The notes: a model not told the origin generated them from the letters alone. A stretch of 55,631 nucleotides of DNA from Igneacidithiobacillus copahuensis (GCF_018854015.1 NZ_JAAXYO010000029.1:1-55631), one strand, 5' to 3'; shown: positions 1-9,233, counted from the first letter of the stretch. Made by a program: numbers and translations.

Positions 1-279
1 TTGCTCCTGGATGTGGTAGGTGGCGAAGGAGAGACCTATAATGTCTGCTCCGGGCGAGCCTATTCTTTGCGCAACATCTTGCAGATGGTGGAAGAAATCA
101 GGGAGCATCTCATGGAGGTGCGGATCAATCCTTCCTTCGTGCGTGCCAACGAGATGCCACGCCTGTTGGGATCGAATGCCTTGCTGCGCAAGCATACCGG
201 TCTCGTACCGCAAATTCCGCTACGCGATACGCTGCGCTGGATGCTGCAGATCAATGCCACCTCTGGAGTTAATAATTGA
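1..279 (+). CDS. NAD-dependent epimerase/dehydratase, C-terminal fragment (cut by window edge)
   Basis: The frame is open from base 1 and ends at TGA 277-279, so only the last ~92 residues are seen; the true start lies outside the window. The segment GETYNVCSGRAYSLRNIL followed by a late PLRDTLRWML helix is the usual C-terminal pattern of short-chain nucleotide-sugar enzymes such as GDP-mannose 4,6-dehydratase and GDP-6-deoxy-mannose (rhamnose/talose) reductase. The Rossmann fold and the catalytic YxxxK are not in the window, so the exact reaction cannot be assigned. The next gene starts inside its stop codon and encodes a glycosyltransferase, which fits supply of an activated deoxy-sugar for the glycan made by this locus. 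Confidence 0.75.
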   Translation: MLLDVVGGEGETYNVCSGRAYSLRNILQMVEEIREHLMEVRINPSFVRANEMPRLLGSNALLRKHTGLVPQIPLRDTLRWMLQINATSGVNN

Positions 280-1460
280 AAATTCTGTTCAATGTACATC
301 TATTATTGAGGACGCGCACTGGAATTGGTCTTTATAAGCAGCATCTTATTCAGGCATTAGTGGCCACAAAAGAACTTGATTCCATAATTGGTTTTGTCGG
401 TGGACATATTTATCGCGATGAAGCGCTGCTCTCCCTTGTCAACAACGATCAAAATCCTCTTAGCTCCTCGACCCCGACTGCTAGGGGCAGTCTCGCCGCT
501 TTAAAGAAAGTCATTCAGGATGTTCCCGGTGCATACACCGCAAGACAGGCCCTGCGCGAATGGCAAGATGGACGCAGGATCGGCGCCCTGGCACAGGAAG
601 GCTTCATTTACCACGAACCCAACTATATTCCAGTAAGATATGCCGGCCCCTTGGTCATCTCTGCGTATGATTTATCTCAGGTACGACACCCTGAGTTTCA
701 CCCGCCTGAACGGACGGCCTTCCTCAATAAACATCTTGGACCTGCGCTACAAAGAGCGGATCAGGTAATTACAATATCCGAATTTTCGGCGCAAGAGATC
801 ATGGATTTCTATCAAACTCCGCGCGATAAAATTACTGTGACCCACTTGGGCGCAGATGAGATTTTTCATCCCCGGGACTCTCTTACGGTAGCCAAAACAT
901 TACAAGCTCTTGGCCTGCGTCATCGCGAGTTTGTACTATTCGTGGCGACTCTGGAGCCACGCAAAAACATCATCAGACTCATTGATGCACATAGTTCCTT
1001 GCCAGAATTCTTGCGTAAGGACTTTCCCCTTGTACTTACTGGTGCAGCAGGATGGCAGGATGCCGATATTCTACGGCGAATCAGATCGGCGGAGCAGAAA
1101 GGTGAGGTGATCCGTACCGGTTATCTTCCCCGGACGCAGCTCGCTGATCTCTTTTCCTCGGCAGCAGTTTTTGCCTACCCATCCCTCTACGAAGGATTTG
1201 GTTTACCTGTACTGGAAGGGTTTGCCAGTGGTACCCCTGTTCTTACCTCGAACATTAGTTCTATGCCAGAGGTATCTGCAGGCGCTGCAGTTGAGGTAGA
1301 TCCCTATTCTTTGGAGGCCATTGCCGATGGCTTGCAGCGCCTCCTGGAGGATCGCGTTTTGGCGGAAAAGCACATACAGGCAGGGTTGATTCGGTCGAAA
1401 GATTTTAGCTGGAAGTCCTGCGCAGAAAAAACGTTAGAAGTATATCGCAAGATCTCTTAG
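276..1460 (+). CDS. GT4-family glycosyltransferase
   Basis: A 394-residue protein with the GT-B fold pattern of family GT4. The N-terminal half has a sugar-acceptor Rossmann-like start (MKILFNVHLLLRTRTGIGLY). The C-terminal half has FVLFVATLEPRKNI and the nucleotide-sugar motif EGFGLPVLE, the E-x7-E signature. The TTG start at 276 overlaps the stop of the upstream epimerase and has a GGAG ribosome site about 9 bases before it, so the two are translationally coupled. The family transfers mannose, rhamnose or similar sugars to a lipid-linked glycan on the cytoplasmic face of the membrane. The sugar cannot be read from sequence. The upstream part (276-500) is more AT-rich than the core genes of the window. 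Confidence 0.88.
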   Translation: MKILFNVHLLLRTRTGIGLYKQHLIQALVATKELDSIIGFVGGHIYRDEALLSLVNNDQNPLSSSTPTARGSLAALKKVIQDVPGAYTARQALREWQDGRRIGALAQEGFIYHEPNYIPVRYAGPLVISAYDLSQVRHPEFHPPERTAFLNKHLGPALQRADQVITISEFSAQEIMDFYQTPRDKITVTHLGADEIFHPRDSLTVAKTLQALGLRHREFVLFVATLEPRKNIIRLIDAHSSLPEFLRKDFPLVLTGAAGWQDADILRRIRSAEQKGEVIRTGYLPRTQLADLFSSAAVFAYPSLYEGFGLPVLEGFASGTPVLTSNISSMPEVSAGAAVEVDPYSLEAIADGLQRLLEDRVLAEKHIQAGLIRSKDFSWKSCAEKTLEVYRKIS

Positions 1461-1497
1461 CCTGCTCGCAGAGGGCAGTACTCACTCAGACTTATCC

Positions 1498-3561
1498 ATG
1501 AAACTCATTCTTTTTTGCGTCAGCGATCGGTTTTTCCTGTCTCATTTCCTCGATCGGGCAAAGCATGCACAACATGCTGGCTATCGAGTATCAATAGTCG
1601 CACCAGAGACCGGATTGGCTGACCAGATTCGGCAGCTCGGTTTTGAGTTTTGTTCACTGGATTTATCCCGCCACAATATCAACCCTCTGCCAGAGCTACG
1701 GAGCATTCTGCAGCTCCGGACGATTTACCGTGCGCAGCGCCCGAACCTGGTCTGGCAGATTGGCATCAAGCCCATTGTGCTGGGCACGCTGGCAGTAATT
1801 TTGGGCTCGCCGGCCAGCAAGATCGTCAATGCGCCGGTGGGCCTGGGGTATGTCTTTGCCGGTGAGGATTGGAAGGCACGGCTGATTCGTCCCTTGCTGC
1901 GGCAGGCTCTCAGGCGTTTGCTGAATCCTCGGGGCAGCGTGGTCGTGTTCGAGAACCAGGAGGATCTCCACGAGCTCGAAAAAATGGGGGCGCTACGGAA
2001 GGGCAGCGGCGTCGTCATCAAAGGCGCAGGGGTGGATCTACAACAGTTTCCGCTACGGCCCGAGCCTGTGGATGCTACGCTCACCGTTCTTTTGGCCGCC
2101 CGCATGATCGAAGAAAAGGGCATCCGCATTTACGTAGAAACCGCTCGCCTGTTGCGGGAGCGTGGGCGCCCGTATCGCTTTCTCCTCGCGGGTGGCGTAG
2201 ATCACGAACACTCTGCGGAAATTCCAGAAGCGGACCTGCAGGCATGGAGCGAACAGGGTGTGGTCGAGTGGCTGGGAGACCAGCGGTATATGAGCTCCCT
2301 CTTGGGGCATTGTCACTTGTTCTGCCTGCCCACCTGGCATCGGGAAGGTATTCCCAAGGTGTTGCTCGAAGCAATGGCGACAGGGCGGGCCATCGTGACC
2401 ACGGATGTGGTGGGCTGCCGGGAGCTCATCCAGCACAAAAAAAATGGCTGGCTCGTGCCGCCGAAGGATCCCGTCGCCCTGGCCGATGCGATCGAACAGC
2501 TCCTGGAGCATCCACAGCTTCGCAGGCGGCTTGCCAGTGCAGCACACAAAGATGCGGAGCGGGAGTATGCGTCAGAGATCGTTTGCCGGAAGACCTTGCA
2601 GATTTTCATAAGTCTGGTGCCGGTACCCAAAAAAACCAGTAGCCACGAGCTAAAGCGACTCGCCCGCCACCGTTCTGGCATGCCGGATGGGAAGATTTTA
2701 TGTGTAATTCCCAGTTATAACGGATGTCTCGACCTGCAGCGATTGCTCGACTCCTTAGCCGTGCAGGACCTGCCTCATGAGGTATTGGTCATCGACTCAA
2801 GTTCCACCGACGGAACAAGGGAAATGTTGCATGCCTGTTTTCCGGATGTTCGCGTGCAAGTGATTGCACAAAAAAACTTTGGTCACGGCAAGACGCGGCA
2901 GATGGCCTTTGCCGAAAATCCCGGCTATGCCTTTTATGTATATCTCACCCAGGACGCCTATTTTTATGATGAGGACTCTTTACGAATCCTCATCCGCGGA
3001 CTTCAGGATCAGAAAATCGGTGCCGTCTGTGGCCGGCAAGTGCCGCACCCCAACGCAACAGTCTTTGCCGCCTTCTCCCGCCATTTCAACTACCCTCCCG
3101 TAGAGCAAAAACGTTGTTTACAGGATCGAGAACGCTTAGGCATCAAAACGCCTTATCTCTCGGATTCCTGCTCTGCCTATCGTGCCCAAGCTCTCGCCGA
3201 GATTGGTGGATTTCCCGAAAACGTGCGGGTAAGTGAAGACCTCTACGTAGGCGCAAAAATGCTCCTGGCCGGATGGTGCATCGGCTACCCTGCCGCTCCC
3301 ATCTGCTACCATTCGCACAATTACACTTTTAAGCAAGAGTACCGGCGCTACCGCGATATTGGCGAATTCCACGGACAGCAACGATGGATCGCAGAGGCCT
3401 TCGGCGGAGCTGGCGGCGAAGGGTTACGATATGCCCGCTCGGAGCTCGCTTATCTCGGATTGCGTAGATTCTGGCTCTGGCCCACCTCTGTGGTGCGGAA
3501 TATGCTCAAGTTTTTGGCGTTTCAGTATGGGCATGCTTTAGGAGCGAAGGCCAGGGAGTGA
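1498..3561 (+). CDS. Two-domain glycosyltransferase: N-terminal GT4 fused to C-terminal GT2 (rhamnosyltransferase-like)
   Basis: This 687-residue protein holds two complete transferases. Residues about 1-375 are GT4: the acceptor half starts MKLILFCVSDRFFLSHFLDR, and the donor half carries LLAARMIEEKGI and EGIPKVLLEAMATG. A basic linker of about 25 residues follows. Residues about 399-687 are GT2: the start ILCVIPSYNG, then IDSSSTDGT, then NFGHGKTRQMA and TQDA near residue 483, a combination typical of RfbF-type rhamnosyltransferases. No internal stop or frameshift is seen, so the fusion appears genuine. It probably adds two successive sugars of one repeat unit. It follows the GT4 gene after 37 bases and has its own ATG. 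Its stop lies one base from the stop of the oppositely oriented next gene. Confidence 0.9.
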   Translation: MKLILFCVSDRFFLSHFLDRAKHAQHAGYRVSIVAPETGLADQIRQLGFEFCSLDLSRHNINPLPELRSILQLRTIYRAQRPNLVWQIGIKPIVLGTLAVILGSPASKIVNAPVGLGYVFAGEDWKARLIRPLLRQALRRLLNPRGSVVVFENQEDLHELEKMGALRKGSGVVIKGAGVDLQQFPLRPEPVDATLTVLLAARMIEEKGIRIYVETARLLRERGRPYRFLLAGGVDHEHSAEIPEADLQAWSEQGVVEWLGDQRYMSSLLGHCHLFCLPTWHREGIPKVLLEAMATGRAIVTTDVVGCRELIQHKKNGWLVPPKDPVALADAIEQLLEHPQLRRRLASAAHKDAEREYASEIVCRKTLQIFISLVPVPKKTSSHELKRLARHRSGMPDGKILCVIPSYNGCLDLQRLLDSLAVQDLPHEVLVIDSSSTDGTREMLHACFPDVRVQVIAQKNFGHGKTRQMAFAENPGYAFYVYLTQDAYFYDEDSLRILIRGLQDQKIGAVCGRQVPHPNATVFAAFSRHFNYPPVEQKRCLQDRERLGIKTPYLSDSCSAYRAQALAEIGGFPENVRVSEDLYVGAKMLLAGWCIGYPAAPICYHSHNYTFKQEYRRYRDIGEFHGQQRWIAEAFGGAGGEGLRYARSELAYLGLRRFWLWPTSVVRNMLKFLAFQYGHALGAKARE

Positions 3562-3562
3562 G

Positions 3563-4483
3563 TTACTGACCCATTCTTCCGCCCCTATTGCGCAATCCGT
3601 CTCTTACTCCTCTAGCAATAAAGCGAACAATTTGACTCCGTTCCTGCGCAAACAGGGCAAGAAAAATCAGCATCTGGAGCAAGCGTTGGACTTCCATAAA
3701 CTTCCATTTGCGGGAGAGGCCCTTTTGTCGGAAAAGCAAAAGGTAGTTACGGAATAGATAATAATAGCGAAATGGCTTGTGTAAGGGGGCATCACGCCAG
3801 CGCCCAGTCCAGACACGCAAACGACGTTCACCCCTAGCATGGATAATTTTTGCAGTACAACATAGGTATGCGTGATACCCGTGTTGATGCGCCCGCAGAA
3901 TCCATTCCGTATCCACATGATCGATAAAGAGATTCTCGCGCATCGTCCCCAGCGTGCGCAGCGTTTCCAGAGAGATGAGGGTACCTGAACTGATCAAAAA
4001 GTCGACAGGTACGGCGCTCCCTTCGGGACAGGGTTGCACACGGGTACCAAACCAGCCGAAGCGCAGCGCATCAGAAAGATGACCGGTTTCCCGATCCAGC
4101 GCCCGGGAGCCAATCGCGGCGACCCTGCCCCCTTGCTGGCGGACTTTTTCATGGGCGGCCAGGAGTTCGTGGATGAGATCAGAGGCGCACTCTGAGTCTT
4201 GGTCCAACAGTAGCACAAACTCCATCCCGTCCCGCTGCGCGGCTGCAATACCTCGATTCAGGGCGGTTGCAATTCCCAGATTTTCTCCCAACGGGATACA
4301 GTAGAGATTTTGTATACCCAGAGATTCGAAGAATGCCTCGCCGCGAAAAACTGTGCTGTTATCGATGAGATAGACTCGTTGTACCTGCGGTGCGACCTTA
4401 CGGATATTAGTTTCCAGCAAATCGGTATCTGGTTCATATGTTACGATAATCGCCGCAACCCTTGGTGCCGGAAGCTCATTCAT
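3563..4483 (-). CDS. GT2 glycosyltransferase, rhamnosyltransferase (RfbF/WbbL) type
   Basis: A 306-residue single-domain GT-A transferase. It starts VAAIIVTYEPD, followed by YLIDNST and LLLDQDSEC (the metal-binding DxD region) and, in the acceptor part, NLFIDHVDTEW, all typical of dTDP-rhamnose or related GT2 enzymes. The C-terminus is basic with a hydrophobic stretch (LLQMLIFLALFAQ) that may bring it to the inner face of the membrane. It is the last gene of a - strand glycosyltransferase operon and overlaps the upstream gene by 4 bases (ATGA), implying coupled translation. The donor sugar is inferred only from family resemblance. Confidence 0.85.
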   Translation of the reverse strand: MNELPAPRVAAIIVTYEPDTDLLETNIRKVAPQVQRVYLIDNSTVFRGEAFFESLGIQNLYCIPLGENLGIATALNRGIAAAQRDGMEFVLLLDQDSECASDLIHELLAAHEKVRQQGGRVAAIGSRALDRETGHLSDALRFGWFGTRVQPCPEGSAVPVDFLISSGTLISLETLRTLGTMRENLFIDHVDTEWILRAHQHGYHAYLCCTAKIIHARGERRLRVWTGRWRDAPLHKPFRYYYLFRNYLLLFRQKGLSRKWKFMEVQRLLQMLIFLALFAQERSQIVRFIARGVRDGLRNRGGRMGQ

Positions 4484-5559
4484 GGCTTTACCAGACTCAT
4501 CAAAAACCGCTCAAGACGATCGCAAGCACACGTCCACGTGAACTGCTGAATGGATTGATGGCCGCGCTTCGCATAGGTGATACGAAGCTCGGGATCATTA
4601 ATGAGCTGAAGGACGGCATCCGCAAGTACGGATGGATTCTTTCGCGGTCGAAGTATCCCGTTTACCCCATCCTCCAAATATTCTCGATGACCCCCAATAT
4701 CTGTTGCCACTACTGCAGCCCCGCACTGCATGGCTTCTGCTGGTGGCAACGGCCAACCTTCTCCCCAGCTTGGCGAGAGGAAAATGCCGTTTTGGTTGTA
4801 TAGTGCACGGAGTTCAGTCTGACTAGGAAGCCTGTGGTATTCAATCCACGACGGGAGGTCTGCTGGTTTTTTGGGTGTGCCAAATAGGTCCAGGCGAAGA
4901 TCGGGACGGCAGCTTCTCACCATCTCCAGCGCACATAAACCGTCAGCACTACCCTTCCAAATCTGCTCATGGTATAGCATGAATACAGATGCTGGGTTTC
5001 TTTGTTCTATGGAGATATCCAGCCCAAATCGCGTAAAGTCCAGCCCGTTTGGAACATATTCCGCGGTCTCACCAAGATCAACCGCGATGTCTTGCAACCA
5101 ACGGGAGATGACGAATTTTTGTAGAGGCAGCTTCCAGGTCTGCCGAAGGCGCTCTTCGGAAACCCCGCCCCAATTTTCCCAATGCTGTAGTAAATAGGAT
5201 TTTCGTCCCTTACTCTTTGGGTAGTTGGCGACCCACTCCGCCGTTTGCCACGAAGTGGCAATGACCACATCGGCATCGGGAATATGCTTTTGATCCAAGG
5301 ACCACCGCCAAAGCATCCTTACACGCGGATCAATGGAAAACCAGCTCGTTGGTAGATAGCTATGATCCACTTTCACTTGAAGATATTTAGCAAGTCTTTT
5401 CGGATAATCAATTAGTGGAGTATCTATATATAAAAGTGCTGGATGGACAACAGAAACATCATGCCCCCTCTGAGTAAGGCCATTAGCATACTCATAGACC
5501 ACCTTGAAGCCACCGACAGGATTCTTACCACGACCTGGAAGAATGAACGTGATCCGCAT
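4480..5559 (-). CDS. GT4-family glycosyltransferase
   Basis: A 359-residue GT-B protein. It opens MRITFILPGRGKNPVGGFKV with the glycine-rich loop of GT4 enzymes and contains the donor-site motif EGWPLPPAEAMQCGAAVV with the E-x7-E pair. The ATG at 5559 lies inside the TAATG overlap with the preceding gene, so start choice is firm. The 5' part is AT-rich while the 3' part returns to the local composition, so a composition boundary falls inside this gene. It probably adds one sugar to the same cytoplasmic lipid-linked oligosaccharide as its neighbours; substrate unknown. Confidence 0.87.
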   Translation of the reverse strand: MRITFILPGRGKNPVGGFKVVYEYANGLTQRGHDVSVVHPALLYIDTPLIDYPKRLAKYLQVKVDHSYLPTSWFSIDPRVRMLWRWSLDQKHIPDADVVIATSWQTAEWVANYPKSKGRKSYLLQHWENWGGVSEERLRQTWKLPLQKFVISRWLQDIAVDLGETAEYVPNGLDFTRFGLDISIEQRNPASVFMLYHEQIWKGSADGLCALEMVRSCRPDLRLDLFGTPKKPADLPSWIEYHRLPSQTELRALYNQNGIFLSPSWGEGWPLPPAEAMQCGAAVVATDIGGHREYLEDGVNGILRPRKNPSVLADAVLQLINDPELRITYAKRGHQSIQQFTWTCACDRLERFLMSLVKP

Positions 5560-6464
5560 TAGAAAGGCACTCTTTTCTTAAACCTTTTCAACCAACCGTC
5601 AAAGAACGCCGAAACAAAAAATAAAAAATCATTAATACTCTTTCTTTTAATTATCGTATAATAAGAATAAAGCATAAAAAATTTTATCCCGTGTGTTTTT
5701 TTATGCATTCTACCGATGTAAGCGTGATTACGGAAATAACAAAAGAAGCGCCAACTCCTGTCGAACAGCACGACACCATATCTACCAAACAAATACTGAA
5801 ATGTTCTCCGCTCTGCGGGATGAAAAAATAAGGCGGTCACCTGTGTACAGAGGGAGAATCCAGAATTTTTCATTCTCATCTGATACTCTTCTTCGTCGCC
5901 CCAAAGAAACAGTTCAGGTTTTGGTAATCCACTTTTTTCTAACACTTTTCTAGAGATGAGAGTACCATGATAAAAGCAGGACCATCCAAAAATATTCCCG
6001 TTTTCATCTTTGAATGACAAAAGATCACTTCTATTAAACAATACCTTGCCACCAACTCCAACAGGAATCGATAAATATTTATGGTCATCCTCTCGCAAGC
6101 TCATAGGACTTATCACTACATTTTCTGGTATTTTATCTAGGAGATTTTTGAGACAATCAGCATCTGGGACTCCATCATCATCCATAAGCCAGAACCAACC
6201 ATAACCCGCGTCATAGGCACGTTTCAATCCTTCATGAAAACCACCTGCCGCACCAGTGTTCCTCGACAACCGCACATACTCTATCAACGGATTGGCAAGA
6301 GTACCAAGATCCATCAAAAACTCTTTCGTGCCGTCAGTGCTAGCATTGTCAATCAGAAGAAGCTTATCGACTGGCAAGGTCTGTGATAAAATCGCATCCA
6401 CACACTTATGTAGAAGTTTTTTTCGGTTGTAAGTGACGACGATCGCGACGGTATTCTCAGACAT
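5559..6464 (-). CDS. GT2 glycosyltransferase, AT-rich gene
   Basis: A 301-residue GT-A enzyme: VAIVVTYNRKKLLHKCVDAI, then LLIDNASTDGTKEF, WFWLMDDDGVPD (DxD) and WGDEEEYQMRM (acceptor/catalytic acidic cluster), the pattern seen in galactofuranosyl- and rhamnosyl-transferases. I place the start at 6464 because GGAGAG lies 9 bases before this ATG; an in-frame upstream extension of 15 residues has no ribosome site. Lysine, phenylalanine, asparagine and isoleucine content and AT-ending codons are far above those of the core genes in this window, a sign of horizontal acquisition. The stop overlaps the next start in TAATG. Confidence 0.87.
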   Translation of the reverse strand: MSENTVAIVVTYNRKKLLHKCVDAILSQTLPVDKLLLIDNASTDGTKEFLMDLGTLANPLIEYVRLSRNTGAAGGFHEGLKRAYDAGYGWFWLMDDDGVPDADCLKNLLDKIPENVVISPMSLREDDHKYLSIPVGVGGKVLFNRSDLLSFKDENGNIFGWSCFYHGTLISRKVLEKSGLPKPELFLWGDEEEYQMRMKNSGFSLCTQVTALFFHPAERRTFQYLFGRYGVVLFDRSWRFFCYFRNHAYIGRMHKKTHGIKFFMLYSYYTIIKRKSINDFLFFVSAFFDGWLKRFKKRVPF

Positions 6465-6481
6465 TATGAAACTCTCCGTAA

Positions 6482-6509
6482 TTTTTAGTATACTTAAATT
6501 AGATGTCAA
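6482..6509 (-). promoter_or_regulatory. Candidate sigma-70 promoter for the AT-rich glycosyltransferase
   Basis: On the - strand a perfect TTGACA (6504-6509) is followed after 16 bases by TAAAAA (6482-6487), 17 bases before the ATG at 6464. The 182-base gap 6465-6646 is the largest in this operon and very AT-rich, so an internal promoter is plausible. The rest of the gap shows no gene. Confidence 0.4.
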
Positions 6510-6646
6510 AAGCTTGGCCTATAAGGAGTTAGAATATATAAACACGAAGTCTGATGGTTCGCTTGTTCCTAAAAATGACGCTATCTAAGGTCATACGAAG
6601 ACCAAATACTAGAAAGTTAGCTGCGCGATAATGTTCGGTAAGACTA

Positions 6647-7696
6647 CTATTCGAGCTTCATAGATGCCATTAAATCCTTGGCCAATGCCGCATATCCAAA
6701 TCCTAGCCGCCGCGCAAATAAATACTGCGCACGCAACAAAAGCGACGCATATACCCATAAACGGATGCGAGCAGACTGCGACGGATTGTAACAAATAGAT
6801 CTCTGATCCCATGTGTAAGAAAGTTTTTCATAATGCTCAATTGCTGCTTCGAGAGCATGCCTAGAAAAATGCTTCTGACCTTCATGGCGAAAAGCCTGCA
6901 AATAATTTGCCCGCTGGCGCATCATATCAGATATTCTACGACAGTAATCACAGGATTTCTTGTCTGGATTTGTATTGAGCAGCGATGCTATCTTATCGAT
7001 AATATTCCGTTCATGCTGCGGGCCACTTGTGTTGCCTTGATGAACACGATATTGAACCAGTCTGTTAGGAATATAAACTATCTCCCCAAATGCCCCTGCA
7101 AGAAAAGGTATCCATTGGTCATGGGCCATAAGGTATGTTTCCGTATTATGATCTGCTGGCCTGGAATTAATAAGCCGTGGCGATGGTAGCAAGTCCCTTC
7201 TAAACATAATAGACATACCGTAAATTGGAAATAATGGATTTATGTGCAAACGTGAAAACTTAATTATCCTAGTCATTTTGGGGAACATGTGTCCGAGTGG
7301 TTGTCCATTCTCATCTATTTTTTCATACGCGTGAAACACCATCTGAACATCTCTTTTGTTAAAATAGCCGAGTTGCTCCTCTAATTTATTATGTACCCAA
7401 ACATCGTCTTGATCGGAAAACGCTATTATATCTCCGGAACAGAGATATGCAGCCTTAATAAAGTTATCTCTATATCCAAGGCGTGAACTATTTCTGAATA
7501 CTCTAACCGGGAATGAGCACTTTTCTGAAAATTCGGAAATAATGCCCAAGGTATCATCTGATGATCCGTCGTCAGTTATTATCAGCTCGTATGGTTGCAC
7601 CGTTTGCCTAGAAATACTTTTTAGCTGACCTTCAATAAAAGCGTCGCCGTTATAGACCGCCATGGCAATGGATATGCGAGGGCAATGATCATTCAT
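6647..7696 (-). CDS. GT2 glycosyltransferase
   Basis: A 349-residue GT-A enzyme with the canonical GT2 opening ISIAMAVYNGDAFIEGQLKS, ITDDGSSDDT, and FSDQDDVW (metal and nucleotide-sugar site), closest in character to family-2 enzymes acting on rhamnan and O-antigen chains. The ATG at 7696 has an AGGGA ribosome site. It starts 8 bases after the flippase stop, so it is the second gene of the operon. Composition is AT-rich, like the following gene. The C-terminal ~120 residues are helical and basic, without a clear membrane anchor. Substrate not deducible. Confidence 0.87.
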   Translation of the reverse strand: MNDHCPRISIAMAVYNGDAFIEGQLKSISRQTVQPYELIITDDGSSDDTLGIISEFSEKCSFPVRVFRNSSRLGYRDNFIKAAYLCSGDIIAFSDQDDVWVHNKLEEQLGYFNKRDVQMVFHAYEKIDENGQPLGHMFPKMTRIIKFSRLHINPLFPIYGMSIMFRRDLLPSPRLINSRPADHNTETYLMAHDQWIPFLAGAFGEIVYIPNRLVQYRVHQGNTSGPQHERNIIDKIASLLNTNPDKKSCDYCRRISDMMRQRANYLQAFRHEGQKHFSRHALEAAIEHYEKLSYTWDQRSICYNPSQSARIRLWVYASLLLRAQYLFARRLGFGYAALAKDLMASMKLE

Positions 7697-7704
7697 ATCA
7701 GTCC

Positions 7705-9195
7705 CTATGGGTGATTACGCCGCAGCGCCGTCAGCACAATGCTTTTAGGCAGCGTGTAGTACGATAGCAGCATGGCGATGAGAAAGAGGCAGATGCCCAT
7801 CCATCCATAATCTTGGCTATCATAAGGGAGTATCTGCGCTGTGACAAAGACCGCAAGCACTGGAAGGAGCGAAAAGATCAGCATTGGATGGATGGCACGG
7901 ACCTTGGCCGCCAAAACAAGCAGGAAGTAATCGGCAGTCACCCGCAAGGTCCAGACCCAGGCGGCACCCGCAATACCCAACCAGCCGATGCCGAGCCACA
8001 GGAGAACGCCGTAGGGGGCAAGCTCCAGCAGATGGAAGCGTGCCGGCAGATCGGGGCGACCGCGACCTTGCAGGTAAGCAAAAGGCATATAGGCGATAGC
8101 GTTGATCCAGATGCCGAGAAGGAGAATCTGGGCAACCGGCGCCGCTTCCGCTGCCAGTTTTGCTCCAATCCAGAGAATGAGGAATGGTTTGACCAGCAGT
8201 TCTGCCAGAACGATTACTGGTGAAAAGACGGCGAGGATGGTCAGCAGGGAACGCCGCAGCAAATCGAGAGCCTCGGCGGTGGACAGCCGCGAGAAATTCG
8301 GAAATAGCGCAGTTTGCAGGCTTCCGGGCAAAACCGAGAGGTACGTCACCAGACTGTAGGGTACGGTGTAGGCGGTGACTGCCGCCATACCGATTTGACT
8401 GCCAATCAGGAAGCGATCAAAAACCGTGAGTAACGGACTGATAGCCCCGGTGACGGTAATCCATCCACCATAGCGAAACAATGGCTTGATCAGCGAGGTA
8501 TCCACTCTTGGTACGGATCGAAGGGGAACCTGCTGTCGGCTCGCCTGAAAAAGAAGCAGAACGCTAACCAGTCGTCCGCCAATGGCAGCAGGGATGAGTA
8601 CGGCCAGGCTGTGGTAGCCTGCAAAGGCAAGCCCGAGAGGCAGAAGCTGATAGGCTACCGTACCGGCAATCTGACCCACATTCATAGAGAGAAAGGCTTG
8701 TCGACCTTCCAGGGTTCCTGCCAGCAAAGAGAGGGAGGTAGCCAGCGGCAAAGCAAGGACAAGCCAAGGCATGGCGGCTTCGACTTCACTTCGCAGATAT
8801 GTGGGTACGTGAAATACATAGGCAAAGAGCCAACTGCCTACCCCGTATAGCAGTAGGCCTCCCAGCAGTCCCGTGGCAAGGCTGATGAGCCAGCCGGTCC
8901 AGAAAACGTCTTCTCGTACTTTGGCTGGCGCGTCGTGCAGGGCGGCTATCTTGTTAGCAACCGCACGACCGAATCCCAAGTCGAAGATGCCGAAGTACCC
9001 CAGCAGCAACCAGACCAGTGCCAATACGCCATAGCGCGCTTCGCCTATCAGGGCAAGATAGTGCGGGACGGTGAAAAGCAGCAGAAGGGCAGGCACGATG
9101 GCCCCTGCCAGATTGATCAGGGTGGAGCGCGCTACCGAGGGGCGAGGATGGCTGCTGGTGGTCACGACGTTGGACGTTTGTGCCGAACAGCGCAC
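7705..9195 (-). CDS. Wzx-like polysaccharide flippase (MOP/MATE superfamily)
   Basis: About 496 residues with roughly 12-14 hydrophobic segments, beginning ARSTLINLAGAIVPALLLLF and FGIFDLGFGRAVANKIA, the usual first two helices of O-antigen/teichoic flippases. Members move undecaprenyl-linked oligosaccharide from the cytoplasmic to the periplasmic face. It is first in the - strand operon and is followed directly by four glycosyltransferases, a typical O-unit assembly set. The assigned GTG at 9195 has only a weak ribosome site; internal GTG codons near residue 11 are possible starts. No polymerase (Wzy) or ligase is visible in the window. Confidence 0.87.
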   Translation of the reverse strand: MRCSAQTSNVVTTSSHPRPSVARSTLINLAGAIVPALLLLFTVPHYLALIGEARYGVLALVWLLLGYFGIFDLGFGRAVANKIAALHDAPAKVREDVFWTGWLISLATGLLGGLLLYGVGSWLFAYVFHVPTYLRSEVEAAMPWLVLALPLATSLSLLAGTLEGRQAFLSMNVGQIAGTVAYQLLPLGLAFAGYHSLAVLIPAAIGGRLVSVLLLFQASRQQVPLRSVPRVDTSLIKPLFRYGGWITVTGAISPLLTVFDRFLIGSQIGMAAVTAYTVPYSLVTYLSVLPGSLQTALFPNFSRLSTAEALDLLRRSLLTILAVFSPVIVLAELLVKPFLILWIGAKLAAEAAPVAQILLLGIWINAIAYMPFAYLQGRGRPDLPARFHLLELAPYGVLLWLGIGWLGIAGAAWVWTLRVTADYFLLVLAAKVRAIHPMLIFSLLPVLAVFVTAQILPYDSQDYGWMGICLFLIAMLLSYYTLPKSIVLTALRRNHP

Positions 9196-9233
9196 TCGGA
9201 GTCATCCTGCAATCGGCACAGTAACACAGGCAC

